Source of the DNA: FEN-1073 sp050010135
GTDB lineage: Bacteria > Chloroflexota > Anaerolineae > Anaerolineales > RBG-16-64-43
Reading direction: 5' to 3'
Assembly: GCA_050010135.1 (NCBI GenBank)
Contig: JBEKLP010000006.1
Coordinates: 1 to 53,659, forward strand
Length of the DNA: 53,659 nucleotides
Notes under the pieces: generated by a model
The model's input: only the letters and a program-made list of their open reading frames with translations
What the model was told of the DNA's origin: nothing
The model's database searches: none
Position numbers and translations under genes: made by a program
Shown here: piece after piece, positions 8,391 through 20,200 of the stretch
Position numbering within the stretch: position 1 is the first letter of the stretch
How the letters are laid out: every line of letters begins with the position of its first letter

Positions 8391-10118
8391 ATGCCCTTCG
8401 TCATCGGTCAAAACGTCGGACCCTACCGCGTGATGGAACAACTCGGTCAAGGGGGAATGGCGACGGTCTACAAGGCGTACCACGCCTCGCTCGACCGGTA
8501 CGTCGCCATCAAGGTGCTGCACCCGGCTTTTCTGGAGGATCCTTCGTTCACCGCGCGCTTCACCCGCGAAGCGCGCGTGGTGGCCAAGCTCGAACATCCC
8601 CACATCGTCCCGATCTACGATTATTCCGAATTCGAGGGCCAGCCATACCTGGTGATGAAATTCATCGAGGGCGAGACGCTCAAGGCACGGCTTGCGCGCG
8701 GGCCGCTCTCGGCCGAGGAAGCCGTGCGGGTGATCGACGCCGTGGGCGCGGCGCTCTCCTACGCGCATTCCAAGGGAATCCTCCACCGCGACATCAAACC
8801 CTCCAACGTTCTGCTCGTGTCGGACGGTGGAATCTATCTGGCGGATTTCGGTCTGGCGCGTATCGCTCAATCCGGCGAATCCACGCTCTCCTCGGACATG
8901 CTCTTGGGAACGCCGCATTATATTTCCCCGGAACAGGCGCAAGGTAAAAAGGATCTGGATGCGGGCACCGATATCTACTCCCTGGGCGTGGTGATGTACG
9001 AACTCGCGGTGGGGCGGGTGCCCTTCAACGCCGACACCCCGTTTTCGATCATCCACGATCACATCTTCACACCGCTGCCGATGCCGCGCCAACTGAACCC
9101 GAAGGTGCCCGCCGGAGTGGAACGGGTGCTGCTCAAAGCGCTTTCCAAGAATCGCGCGGACCGGTATGCGGACGTCGATTCCGAAGTCAAGGCTTTCCGC
9201 GACGCCATCCATGAAGCCGTCGCTGTTCCCGCCCCGGTCAAGGGTTCGGTGACCACGATTAAATTGCCCGCCGAAAAGGCGAGTGCAAAAAAAGCCGTCG
9301 GCGGAAAGAAGCCTCCGCTGTGGAAGCGGATCCCGAGGTGGTTGTTGATCCTTGTCGCGGTTTTTGCATGCGGTTGCCTCTGTCTCGTCGCATTGGGTGT
9401 GGCAAGCAGCATTTCAAAGAAGCAGCATCAAAGCGCAACCCAAACCGCTCAGGCACTCACGCCCGCTCCGGCCGGGCTTGGAAGAACGCCGGAAGCTCCC
9501 ACACCGACACAGGGATTCACCATTCCGCAGGACGCACGCAACGCCTGGAACCTGTTGCAGCAGGGACTCGCCGATCTGGATCAGGGAAACCAGGATGCGG
9601 CCAACAGAGCGTTTACCGACGCGTTGCAGAGCATTCCCGCAGCCAGATCGGTTGTGATAAACCTGGCTGCGCAAAAACTCGGTTCGCGCGGCCAATGGCT
9701 TATAGCGGGAGAGTTCTGCCAGAAAGGATCGCAAGCCAATCCGAATGAAGGGGCGCTGCGCGTCACCTGCGAAGAGGTTTTATTCCACGTCGGAGAAGCG
9801 CCGGACGGCAGGGATTTGCTCTCCGGAATGGCGAATCAATTTCCGCGGTGGTCGACCGCGCAGGCGGCGTACGGACGATGGCTGGCGACGTTCTCTGCTA
9901 ATCCGAACGATGCAGGTCCCTACATCCAGAATGCGGCGGATCTTGCGCGCAATGAAGAAAAACCAATCGTCAAAACCGTTCAGGCCGAATACTCGTGCAT
10001 CACGGGCCATACGGCCAATGGATTAACTTCCTTGAACGAAGTGTTGAAGGATCCCAATACCTCACCCTGGCTCAGGGTAGAAGCGGAGAAAATCATCGCA
10101 AAATGGCAACCGAAATAA
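8391..10118 (+). CDS. Membrane-bound Hanks-type Ser/Thr protein kinase
   Basis: A 575-residue kinase. The catalytic domain fills about residues 12-275: glycine loop GQGGMATVY, lysine in VAIKVLHP, catalytic loop HRDIKPSN (about 131), ADFGLAR and the GTPHYISPEQ activation segment. A basic linker follows, then one membrane span (WLLILVAVFACGCLCLVALG, about 317-337). The roughly 230-residue outer part begins with a Pro/Thr-rich linker and then has helical, TPR-like character (LQQGLADLDQGNQDAANRAFTDAL). GGGGAGG precedes the ATG. The gene overlaps tpiA by 16 bases. Its signal and targets are unknown; position suggests, but does not show, a link to central carbon flow. Confidence 0.92.
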   Translation: MPFVIGQNVGPYRVMEQLGQGGMATVYKAYHASLDRYVAIKVLHPAFLEDPSFTARFTREARVVAKLEHPHIVPIYDYSEFEGQPYLVMKFIEGETLKARLARGPLSAEEAVRVIDAVGAALSYAHSKGILHRDIKPSNVLLVSDGGIYLADFGLARIAQSGESTLSSDMLLGTPHYISPEQAQGKKDLDAGTDIYSLGVVMYELAVGRVPFNADTPFSIIHDHIFTPLPMPRQLNPKVPAGVERVLLKALSKNRADRYADVDSEVKAFRDAIHEAVAVPAPVKGSVTTIKLPAEKASAKKAVGGKKPPLWKRIPRWLLILVAVFACGCLCLVALGVASSISKKQHQSATQTAQALTPAPAGLGRTPEAPTPTQGFTIPQDARNAWNLLQQGLADLDQGNQDAANRAFTDALQSIPAARSVVINLAAQKLGSRGQWLIAGEFCQKGSQANPNEGALRVTCEEVLFHVGEAPDGRDLLSGMANQFPRWSTAQAAYGRWLATFSANPNDAGPYIQNAADLARNEEKPIVKTVQAEYSCITGHTANGLTSLNEVLKDPNTSPWLRVEAEKIIAKWQPK

Positions 10119-10885
10119 GCAAGCGCATTCCCTGCATGGCGGCAAACTGGAAGATGAACAACACTTCCGCGCAAGCGGAAGCGTTCGTGCGCCAGATCCT
10201 TCCGGGATTGATGGAGATCGGCGGCGTGGAACGGGTGATCTGCCCGCCCGCCACGGCGTTGCCGGCCCTGGCCCACATTCTTAAAGGAAAGGGGATCGGC
10301 CTCGGTGCACAGAACATGCACTGGGAGGAAAAAGGGGCCTTTACCGGCGAGCTTTCCGCCGCCATGGTGAAGGAATGGTGCGCCTACGTCATCCTCGGTC
10401 ACTCCGAGCGGCGCGCGCTGTTCGGCGAAACCGACGAGATGGTGGCCAAAAAGGTGAAGGCGGCGCTCGCCGCCGGGCTGATTCCGATCGTCTGCGTGGG
10501 CGAGACGCTGTCCGAGAACGAAGCGGGACGAACCGACGAAGTCGTCCGGCGCCAGATGCGGGCGGCTTTTGGCGGCCTCACGGCGGAAAAATCCGCGCGG
10601 ACGATCGTGGCCTACGAGCCGGTGTGGGCGATCGGCACGGGACGGGCCGCGCACGGGCCGGACGCCAACCGGGTGGTAGCTGGATCGATCCGCTCGGTGT
10701 TGAAGGAATCGTTCGGGCAGGCGGTTGCAGGTGGTGTGCGCGTGCTGTACGGCGGCAGCGTTACGCCGGCCAACATCGACGAGTTCCTCTCCGAACCGGA
10801 GATCGACGGAGGGCTGGTGGGCGGTGCCAGCCTCAAGCCGGATTATGCGGAAATCGTCCGCGCCGCGCAAAAACGATTGTCCTGA
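10103..10885 (+). CDS. tpiA: Triosephosphate isomerase
   Basis: The enzyme interconverts dihydroxyacetone phosphate and glyceraldehyde 3-phosphate. The chosen ATG at 10103 overlaps the kinase end and gives 260 residues; an ATG at 10136 would cut close to the conserved AANWKMN and is less likely. Catalytic segments are AANWKMN (Lys), VILGHSERR (His) and VAYEPVWAIGTG (Glu). The phosphate-binding YGGSVTPAN and GGLVGGASL are near the C-terminus. Start overlap with the kinase implies translational coupling. Confidence 0.96.
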   Translation: MATEISKRIPCMAANWKMNNTSAQAEAFVRQILPGLMEIGGVERVICPPATALPALAHILKGKGIGLGAQNMHWEEKGAFTGELSAAMVKEWCAYVILGHSERRALFGETDEMVAKKVKAALAAGLIPIVCVGETLSENEAGRTDEVVRRQMRAAFGGLTAEKSARTIVAYEPVWAIGTGRAAHGPDANRVVAGSIRSVLKESFGQAVAGGVRVLYGGSVTPANIDEFLSEPEIDGGLVGGASLKPDYAEIVRAAQKRLS

Positions 10886-10935
10886 AACCGAGGACAGGCT
10901 GCGCTCTCGGAAAACAGGCTTTCCGGTTATTTTTT
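10886..10935 (+). terminator. Possible terminator after tpiA
   Basis: AACCG at 10886-10890 can pair with CGGTT at 10924-10928, with smaller hairpins inside (for example GGAAA/TTTCC), and six T residues follow at 10930-10935. The outer stem is short, so the call is tentative. Confidence 0.35.
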
Positions 10936-11035
10936 CCGCAGCCTTTTCGTAAGCACGAAAATTTGATATGCTTGTCAAAACGACCTCGGCATGCGGCCGG
11001 GGTCGTTGTGCGTGGTATCCAGGAAATCGGCCGGT

Positions 11036-12916
<1,881 letters not shown>

Positions 12917-12983
12917 TCCCGGGTGAATTCCAATACCGAAGGACGCCTCTTCATTTAATATTGCGACCCGGGAGAAGCGAACC

Positions 12984-13020
12984 ACGGATTACACGGAGTA
13001 GAGCGGATTTCACGGATAAA
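12984..13020. repeat. Copy of a dispersed ACGGATTACACGGA-type repeat
   Basis: The segment has the form ACGGATTaCACGGA-TAG-CGGATTtCACGGA, two related half-units. A second copy with the same layout lies at 43856-43894, about 31 kb away. It is non-coding. Confidence 0.55.
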
Positions 13021-13055
13021 TATATATAGCAACCTACGGGGTAAGTATTTTATAT

Positions 13056-13278
13056 GTCATTGCGAGCGACCGAAGGGAGCGAAGCCCCGGCCTCGCCCGG
13101 TGGGCTTACCGGGGCGGGGCAATCTCCCAATCGCGGACATAAAAATACCCCCCAACCAATGGTATAAACGATTCTTCCACCAATGATAAAACCAGATTGC
13201 TTCGTCGCTTCGCCCCTCCCAATGACATAAGTTTTTTCCCTTTGGCCGGTTGTGGCCGCGTCAATCATTCATAGTCGG
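13056..13278. repeat. Non-coding repeat block, copy 1
   Basis: The block begins GTCATTGCGAGC. It contains a 47-base GC-rich palindromic core (13079-13125) that is identical to 13344-13390, then an AT-richer part with CCAATG...ATAAA...GATTCT...CCAATG. It ends with ATAAGTTTTTTCCC, TTGGC and GTGGCCGCGTCA. The same order recurs in 13322-13706. There is no convincing gene in 12917-13701. Confidence 0.75.
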
Positions 13279-13321
13279 AGGAATGACAATTTCCTCGACG
13301 CGAGGAATTTCCGAACCCATT

Positions 13322-13706
13322 GTCATTGCGAGCTGCGCCAGGGGCGAAGCCCCGGCCTCGCCCGGTGGGCTTACCGGGGCGGGGCAATCTACCAATAGCA
13401 GCGTTCAAGCAATTTCAACCAATGGAATAAATGATTCTCATGCCAATGTAAAACCATATCGCTTCGCCCGTCCTGGTGGGGGTAAGCCAGGATCGCTTTG
13501 CTCCCACAGCCTCGCCCGGCGAGGCCGGGGCGGGGCAATCTCATTTCACGCGTCAGAAAACCCAGATTGCTTCGCCCACCCCGGTGGGGTGGGCCGGGGT
13601 CGCTTCGCTCCCCCGGCCTCGCCCGGCGAAGCCGGGGCGGGGCTCGCAAGGCCATAAGTTTTTCCCCCTTGGCAGTTCGTGGCCGCGTCATTCATTTATT
13701 GTCAGA
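13322..13706. repeat. Non-coding repeat block, copy 2, expanded
   Basis: Diverged second copy of 13056-13278 in the same orientation. Between the AT-richer middle part and the ATAAGTTTTTCCCCC / GTGGCCGCGTCATTCATT end it carries extra GC-rich palindromic units (about 13510-13541 and 13615-13645, both around TCGCCCGGCGA-GCCGGGGCGGGGC). The end of the block overlaps the stop codon of the DinB-like gene. Confidence 0.7.
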
Positions 13707-14211
13707 TGGTTTTCCGCGCTTCGATTGTTCGCCGATGATCGGCGTAATGGTCATAGGTGTTTAACACCACCCACTGGGCGAGCGGTTTGGGGTCCGGCCC
13801 GAAGCAGAGGGTTGATGCGGCCAAAGCTTCTTCCCCGATCTTGACCAGCTCCGACATCAACCAGCGATGGGTTTCATACCAGTCGGATTGCACTTCCACC
13901 AGCGCCCGGTCGCGGTTCCGTTCAAACAGAATCGCATTGACTTCATTTTCGTCGGCCCGGTTGATCACAGCCGGATCGACGCACAGTGCTTCGGCTGCCG
14001 GCATGCCGAGGAACTGATTGAGGATCAGAAATTTTTCCCAGGCGGCGATATGGGCGAGAATGTCCTTGACCGACCATTCGCCGGGATCGCGGCGGATGAT
14101 TTGCGGTTCGCTCAGAACGGAGAGAACAGCAGAAAAGGCTTCCCACTCGTCGTGAATGCGGGAGTGCAGAATCTCCAGGTCAGTAGGCAGGCTGGGTTCA
14201 CTCTCCGTCAT
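13702..14211 (-). CDS. DinB/ClbS-like four-helix protein
   Basis: A 169-residue member of the DinB superfamily, metal-binding four-helix bundles that act in thiol-dependent or protective reactions. Family marks are EWSVKDILAHIAAWEKF in the first half and NTYDHYADHRRTIEA at the C-terminus, which supply the usual histidines (LAHIAAW and HYADHR). The start is uncertain: ATG at 14211 has GGAG 11 bases upstream; 14226 and 14268 are also possible, but the stretch between 14244 and 14262 forms a hairpin. The stop codon lies in a repeat block. No specific substrate can be named. Confidence 0.8.
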   Translation of the reverse strand: MTESEPSLPTDLEILHSRIHDEWEAFSAVLSVLSEPQIIRRDPGEWSVKDILAHIAAWEKFLILNQFLGMPAAEALCVDPAVINRADENEVNAILFERNRDRALVEVQSDWYETHRWLMSELVKIGEEALAASTLCFGPDPKPLAQWVVLNTYDHYADHRRTIEARKTI

Positions 14212-14243
14212 GATATCCAACTCCATCCTCAAAGAAATTGTGG

Positions 14244-14262
14244 CCCGGATCGTCGATCCGGG
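14244..14262 (-). other. Perfect hairpin between lipoprotein and DinB-like genes
   Basis: CCCGGATC and GATCCGGG pair across a 3-base loop, just before the DinB-like start on the minus strand. No T-run follows, so it is more likely a leader or mRNA-processing structure than a terminator. Confidence 0.4.
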
Positions 14263-14282
14263 TTGCAAATACTCTTAAAGCC

Positions 14283-15677
14283 CTACTCGTTCGCGTCGAA
14301 CGCCGTTCGGTCGCCGGTGGGCGATGCGATCAGCGATGCGGCGCCGCTGATGTTCCCCAGCTGCATCGTCCAGGAGGACATCGTACCCTGTGAAAAAACG
14401 AACTGGGTGTTGTTGACCCATGCCAGCCGCATCACGCTGCCGGGGACCGGAACCGTCCCTCCGCCGAGCGACCCGATGAAGACCGTCGTCGGGGCGCCGA
14501 CGTAGTACGCGAAATGCTGTCCGTCCGGAGCGAACGAAAGCACCGCCGTTGTGCCGCTTCCCAGATGCAGCGCGGTGGATCCGTCAAGCGCGGACACATA
14601 GCTGTCCTTCACGCTCGGATCCGCCGTCGGGCGGAGGTATCCCACTCGGTCGAGGGAGGGCGAAAGGATCCCCGACGGCAGGAAGAAAAGTCCGCTCAAA
14701 TTGGAGACCAGGGTCGCCGCGCCGCTGGACCCGTCGACCGACCAGATCGCGCCGGTGGGCGCGGCCGCGAACGGATCCTCGGACGGGATGATCACGCCGA
14801 AACGGGAAGAATCCGCTGCCCAGACGACCGGCGGATAATATTGATATTCGCTATACGTGATGATTGCGGGGAAGATAATGACGCTCGCGTGCAGGCCGGA
14901 GCCGTCGATGGCGGCCACCGAAAGGAACGTGGCGCGCGAGATGGCCATCTTCGTGCCGTCGGGCGAAGGGTGCGGATCGCCGCCATTGCCCGCGGTGTAA
15001 ATGGTCGTGATCGCGCCGGTATCGGCATCCACCGCGAAGAGATCGTCGTTCCGGGAAAGGCCGGGTCCCTCGAATTGGCCCCGGGTGTTTAGAAAGATCC
15101 GGTGCGTGCCCGGAACCCACTGCAATAGATTAACCTCCACGTACGACGCTCCGCCGGGCGCTTCCAGCGCGCCGACCTGCGCCGAAGTGAGTAGTGTGCG
15201 GTCGCCCGTCCCGTTGGAATTCACCACGCGGACCTCGGCCGGTCCGCTGGAGCCGCTGTGCCGGATGTAGACGACGAGTGCGCCGTCATCGGAAAGGTAT
15301 ACCCCTTCCACGCCGGTCATGGTCGAGAGCTGGACCGGCGCGGCAGGCGGCTGGACGATCCACGGTGTCTGGCCGGAGATAAACGCCACCCGCAGGTGCG
15401 GCTCCGAGGTGGGCGAGGGGGCAAGCGTGGCGGTGACGGTCGGCAGGACGGTCTGGGTTGTCGTTGAGCCTGGTGTATCGGCAATGGTTGGACCGCCGCC
15501 CACGGGCAGGGTGACGGCGGAGCCGGATGCGGCGGATTCTGTGAGGGTGCCAGCCACCTGACTTTCGATGGAGTGGCCTACAGCCAGCGCCGTATTAACG
15601 CTCCCGCCGGAAATGTTGCAAGCGATCGAGACCAAGCCGAGGGAAAGCGTGATCAGCAGAAAGTGTTTGGTCCGCAT
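14283..15677 (-). CDS. Lipoprotein with WD40/TolB-like beta-propeller repeats
   Basis: A 464-residue secreted protein. The N-terminus has a lysine, a hydrophobic core and the lipobox LVSIAC, so the mature protein should begin with a lipidated Cys at residue 20. A Thr/Ser/Pro-rich linker follows to about residue 90. After it come repeated PD40-like units: LSDDGALVVYIRH, PHPSPDGTKMAISRA, WAADSSRFGVIIP, LSPSLDRVGYLRP and FAPDGQHFAYYVG. Such propellers are usually binding or scaffold domains. The gene is third in a minus-strand run after mnmA and the small membrane protein gene. Confidence 0.8.
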   Translation of the reverse strand: MRTKHFLLITLSLGLVSIACNISGGSVNTALAVGHSIESQVAGTLTESAASGSAVTLPVGGGPTIADTPGSTTTQTVLPTVTATLAPSPTSEPHLRVAFISGQTPWIVQPPAAPVQLSTMTGVEGVYLSDDGALVVYIRHSGSSGPAEVRVVNSNGTGDRTLLTSAQVGALEAPGGASYVEVNLLQWVPGTHRIFLNTRGQFEGPGLSRNDDLFAVDADTGAITTIYTAGNGGDPHPSPDGTKMAISRATFLSVAAIDGSGLHASVIIFPAIITYSEYQYYPPVVWAADSSRFGVIIPSEDPFAAAPTGAIWSVDGSSGAATLVSNLSGLFFLPSGILSPSLDRVGYLRPTADPSVKDSYVSALDGSTALHLGSGTTAVLSFAPDGQHFAYYVGAPTTVFIGSLGGGTVPVPGSVMRLAWVNNTQFVFSQGTMSSWTMQLGNISGAASLIASPTGDRTAFDANE

Positions 15678-15686
15678 AATGTTCTC

Positions 15687-15953
15687 CTAGTTCCATTCCT
15701 TCAGCGCCAGCAATTGGAGCAGGACCAGCGCAATCAGGGCGCCCGGAACGGCACCGCCGAGATTAAGCGCACCAGCCGTCCAAAAACGGAAGCCGGTTCC
15801 CTCGGCGATGAAGTGTCCGGCGGCAAATCCGATCCAAGATACAAGAATGCATAACCCGAACATCCGGTAGGATTTCGAAGGGCGGACAATAAAGAAGACC
15901 GCACCGATAAAAGTGGCCAGGCACAATCCAAAAATCCACGCCAACGGGTTCAT
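15687..15953 (-). CDS. Small membrane protein, unknown function
   Basis: An 88-residue protein with three hydrophobic segments (about 5-23, 30-50 and 60-84) and a short KSYRM loop. The ATG overlaps the mnmA stop codon by 4 bases, which indicates translational coupling. The lipoprotein gene starts 9 bases after its stop. No family is recognised from the sequence. Confidence 0.7.
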   Translation of the reverse strand: MNPLAWIFGLCLATFIGAVFFIVRPSKSYRMFGLCILVSWIGFAAGHFIAEGTGFRFWTAGALNLGGAVPGALIALVLLQLLALKEWN

Positions 15954-17044
15954 TCACTCGCCTCCGAAATAATCGCTGTTCCGAGGCAGACCTCGCCCCG
16001 GTAAAAAACGGCGGCTTGGCCGGGAGTGACGTCGCGCATCGGGCGCTCGAACCGGACTTGCACGATGCCTGCGTGTTGCACCGTCACTAGCGCCGGTTCT
16101 TCCTTTGAAGTGTACCGGATTTTCACTTGGGAGGGAAAGACATCCGCCGGCGGCGCACCGGCGACCCAGGCAGCATCTTCGGCGGACAAGCTCCGGTGGC
16201 CGAGCTCTTCCACCGGGCCGACGACGAGCGCATTGCGCGCAGGATCGATTTCCAGAACGTACAGCGGGCGGGGGGAAGAAACGCCGATCCCCTTTCGCTG
16301 GCCGATGGTGAAGGCCGCCAATCCCGGATGCCGGCCCAGCACCTCGCTACGGCGGGAGAGGATCGGGCCGGGTGTGAAGGACTCGGGCGCGTACTTTTTC
16401 AGGAAACGGCGGTAATCGCGGTCAGGGATGAAACACAAATCCTGGCTGTCCGGGCGTTCGGCGACGGGAAGATTCAAACCCCGGGCGCGCTTACGCACTG
16501 CGTCCTTGGTCATTCCACCGAGCGGGAAGAGCGTGCGGGCGAGGTCCGCCTGGCCGAGCGAGGCGAGCACGTAAGATTGATCCTTGGCCGGATCCATCCC
16601 GCGCAGCAGCTCGAAACCAGAAGCGGTTTTCTGGATGCGGGCATAATGACCGGTGGCAAGGTATTCCATGCCGAGGGCCAGCGCATGCCGGAGGAGAAAT
16701 CCCCAGCGGACCTTGCGATTGCACTCCAGGCACGGGTTGGGCGTGCGGCCGCGGCCGTACGCCGCGATCATCGGCGCGACCACTTCCTGGCGGAAAAGCT
16801 CGGCGGCATCGATGATATGGAAGGGAACGGCAAGCTGCTCCGCCACGCGGCGGGCGAGGGCGACGGCGTTGGAGGCGCAGCAGCGGTTCTCGAACTCGGT
16901 ATCCGGGTCGGCCCACAACCCGAGCATCAACCCGGTCACTTCATAACCCTGCTGGAGAAGCAGCGCCGCGGCGACGGAGGAATCCACGCCGCCGCTCATG
17001 GCGACGGCCGCCTTGGGACGCGGGGATGGAGGCATGGGGTGCAT
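15950..17044 (-). CDS. mnmA: tRNA-specific 2-thiouridylase MnmA
   Basis: MnmA puts sulfur on uridine 34 of Lys, Glu and Gln tRNAs. The 364-residue protein has the PP-loop AMSGGVDSSVAAALLL at the N-terminus, the catalytic-cysteine segment NPCLECNRKVRWG, the ATG-HYA motif and the second catalytic cysteine in SQDLCFIPDRDYR. The C-terminal beta-barrel holds TIGQRKGIG. The ATG at 17044 or 17035 is the likely start; the frame is open further upstream, but those residues are not conserved. It leads a three-gene minus-strand run. Confidence 0.95.
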   Translation of the reverse strand: MHPMPPSPRPKAAVAMSGGVDSSVAAALLLQQGYEVTGLMLGLWADPDTEFENRCCASNAVALARRVAEQLAVPFHIIDAAELFRQEVVAPMIAAYGRGRTPNPCLECNRKVRWGFLLRHALALGMEYLATGHYARIQKTASGFELLRGMDPAKDQSYVLASLGQADLARTLFPLGGMTKDAVRKRARGLNLPVAERPDSQDLCFIPDRDYRRFLKKYAPESFTPGPILSRRSEVLGRHPGLAAFTIGQRKGIGVSSPRPLYVLEIDPARNALVVGPVEELGHRSLSAEDAAWVAGAPPADVFPSQVKIRYTSKEEPALVTVQHAGIVQVRFERPMRDVTPGQAAVFYRGEVCLGTAIISEASE

Positions 17045-17162
17045 TCTACTTGCCGGTAGTATGGGCGTCAACGATGAGAGCACGGAGTACATCAACTCGA
17101 AGCAGCCTTCCATGAACACCGGCGGCTCGCTCGGTGGTTATACCCTCCGAATCTCGAATGAT

Positions 17163-17191
17163 TTGCAATACAATAACCATCGGTATATCAT
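17163..17191 (+). promoter_or_regulatory. Sigma-70-like promoter for the HD-GYP sensor gene
   Basis: TTGCAA at 17163-17168, a 17-base spacer and TATCAT at 17186-17191. The leader to the ATG at 17290 would be about 90 bases. No known riboswitch fold was recognised in it. Confidence 0.5.
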
Positions 17192-17289
17192 AAGAAGAAG
17201 ACTGATAGACCCCAGACTGGGACATCGGAATCCTTTAGCGTCAAATACAAATTTGGGCCCGGCCGATTAGAAGTAATAGGAGGACGCCC

Positions 17290-20200
17290 ATGAGACGCTC
17301 AGGAAAGACAGCAAAACCCGCGTCCGCCGAACAAAGCAAATCACAGCCAGATTCGGCTGTGAAAAGAGGTGGTGTTCGCGAAGTATTTCAACAGCGGCCG
17401 ATCAATCCTTTATATGCAGCCCTTATTTTGGCGATTTTCATCGTGGGAATCGACCTGGGAGTCATCTTATTAGTAAATAATCCTCAATTACGATCTGTCT
17501 TCTCGGATGCGATTTCTCCGATTCTTGATTTTACGGCAAGCATCGCATTATTCATCGCCGCAAAATATTCCGCCGTCCGTTCCCGGCAGCTTGCGATCGC
17601 CTGGGGAACAATTGCTTTGGCTACCCTTTTTTATTCGCTGGGGGGGTTAGTTTGGTTAATTCTTGAAATCTTGCTAAAGGAACCACCGTTTCCATCGATA
17701 GCCGACGGGTTATTCCTTATTTATTATCCTATTTTTCTGGCGGGAGCGTTCCTCTTGCTGGAAAATCCCGAAACCACCAGCGAGCTGATCGGCCGAACGC
17801 TGGATATGGCCATTGTCATGGGGTCAGCCACACTAGGATTCTGGAATGTTTTACTCTGGCCGATCGCAAGCTCCAATATCGGTCAGCCGATGCTGGAACG
17901 GGCGATATTATTGGCTTACCCGATCGGCGACTTGGTGCTTCTCGGTGCTTTTCTTATCATTCTTTATAATCCTTCCAGGAAGCAGGGCGCCTTACCGATA
18001 TTCTTGCTGGCGGGAAGCCTTCTGGCGGTAATCATTACAGATTGCATTTACTCATACCAATCTCTCTTGGGAAAATACGTCAGTGGAGGTCTCCTGGATC
18101 TTGGTTGGGTTGTGGGATCACTGCTGACCGGCTTGGCGGGCGTTTCCCAATGGGTGGCTGGGCGATCAATTAAAATTAATGAAAGAGTCACACTCGTGGA
18201 TGTATTTCGGAACCGGTTCAGGACAATTCAGCCCTATATCACATATTTCTGGCCGGCAGCCGTTTTTTTCATGCTTATCGGTGGAGAAATGGGGTTAATA
18301 CCGCTACCGATGGGCGTTCTACCATTTTCTTTGGGGGCTGTAGGTATCATTATTTTGGTTGTTAATCGGCAATTCATCACCTTAACCGAGAACAACAAAC
18401 TGAATAGCCGGCTTCAGATATCGATGGACAGGATTCAAGCCCAGGCAGCCGAGTTGGAGAAGACAAATCTTGAGTTACAGACCGACATCGCTGAGCGCAA
18501 GCGTGCGGAAGAGGCTCTGCACGAGCGCGGGACACAGCTAACAGAGGCCTTGAGGATCGCCCGCATGGCTTACTGGGAGTACGACGTCATCCACGATCAG
18601 TTCAAGTTCAACGATCAGTTCTACACTCTCTTTCATACGACAGCGGAACAGGAAGGCGGCTACAGCATGTCTTCCGCTCGCTACGCCCAGCGGTTTGTCC
18701 ACCCGGATGACGCGGCCTTAGTCGGCGTGGAAATCCGGAAGGCGCTAGAGACAACCGACCCGGAATACCAGTCCGAGTTGGATCATCGTATTATCCGTGC
18801 CGATGGCGAGACGGGCTACCTCTCCGTCCACATCCGTATCGAGAAGGATGCCCAGGGCCGGACTGTGAGGACCCGCGGCGTGAACCAAGACATCACCGGG
18901 CGCAAACAAGCGGAGGCCGCACTCCAACAAAGCGAGGCTCTGTTTCGAACGCTATTTGAACTCTCTCCGGATGCCATCGTGCTCATCGATCCTCACGATC
19001 CCAATTCCCCTTGGCCGATCGTCGATTGCAATGCGGCCGCTTGCTTGATGAACGGCTATACGCGCGACGAAATGATTGGGCAGTCCATTGATATCATTAA
19101 CTTGGCCCCTTCCGGGCCGGTTCAGCGAAGCGCGTACATGGACCAAATGCGGAAGGGCGGTATCAATAGATTTATAACCCAGCATCGCCGCAAGGACGGA
19201 ACCGTTTTCTTTGTCGATGTTTCGAACACGCTCTTCACCGTTGGCGGGCGTGACTTGCTATTAGGTATCGACCATGACATCACCGATCGCAATCGGAGGG
19301 AAGAAGAGATCAAACACCGCTTGGCCGAACTCGAAGCCATCAACAAGGTCTCCTCCGACCTCCGCGCCGCCCAAACGCTGGAAGAGATACTCCCCCTGTT
19401 GCTGGACACAATTTTGGATGTCATGCATGCGGCCCAAGGAAGCATTTGGCTCTACGATCCGATCAAGGGTGAATTGGATCCGGTGGCCACGCGCGGATTC
19501 GAAGCGCAGACCGGAATGCCGCCGCTGCCGTCGGTCAAACCCGGCGCGGGAATTGCCGGGCGCGTCTTCGCCAGCGGGCAACCTTATGTCTCTGGCGATT
19601 TCCAGTTGTATCCGAACCTCTCCAAATCGACGCGTCAATTGATTCCGCCCGGCGTTGGCGGAGCCGCCATCCCAATTCGCGCGGAGGAAAACATTCTTGG
19701 CACGATCATCGTCAACGTACCTTTGCCACGGGAGCTGACGCCGGACGAAGTCCACCTCTTGACTACCCTGAGCGAGATTGCCGGCATCGCCATCCGGCGC
19801 ACCAGCCTCCGCCAGCAGACGGATCGCCGCTTGCGGCATCTAACCGCCCTGAGTGAGATTAGCCGCGTGATCACTTCCAGCGTCGACCTGCGCCTCAACC
19901 TGACCATGCTTCTTAACCAGGTTATCGCGCAGTTGGGCATTGACGCCGCCGACGTTCTGTTGTTGAACTCCATTTTGAGGACTCTGGATTACGCTGCCGG
20001 GAGCGGCTTTCGCACCCGAACGGTCGAGCGAGCCCACCAGCGCATGGACGAAGGCTACGCGGGTCGCGCTATCTTGGAAGGCCATATCCTTTACGTCCCG
20101 AATCTGGTCGAGCGGGACGACAACCCGCTCCTGGCAAAGACCTTGGCGGGGGAGTCGTTCGTCAGCTATTACGCCGTGCCGCTGATGGCGAAAGGGCAGA

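Noticed and set aside
13056..13706. CRISPR array
   Set aside because: The repeats are GC-rich, unequal and irregularly spaced, without uniform spacers, and no cas gene is present.
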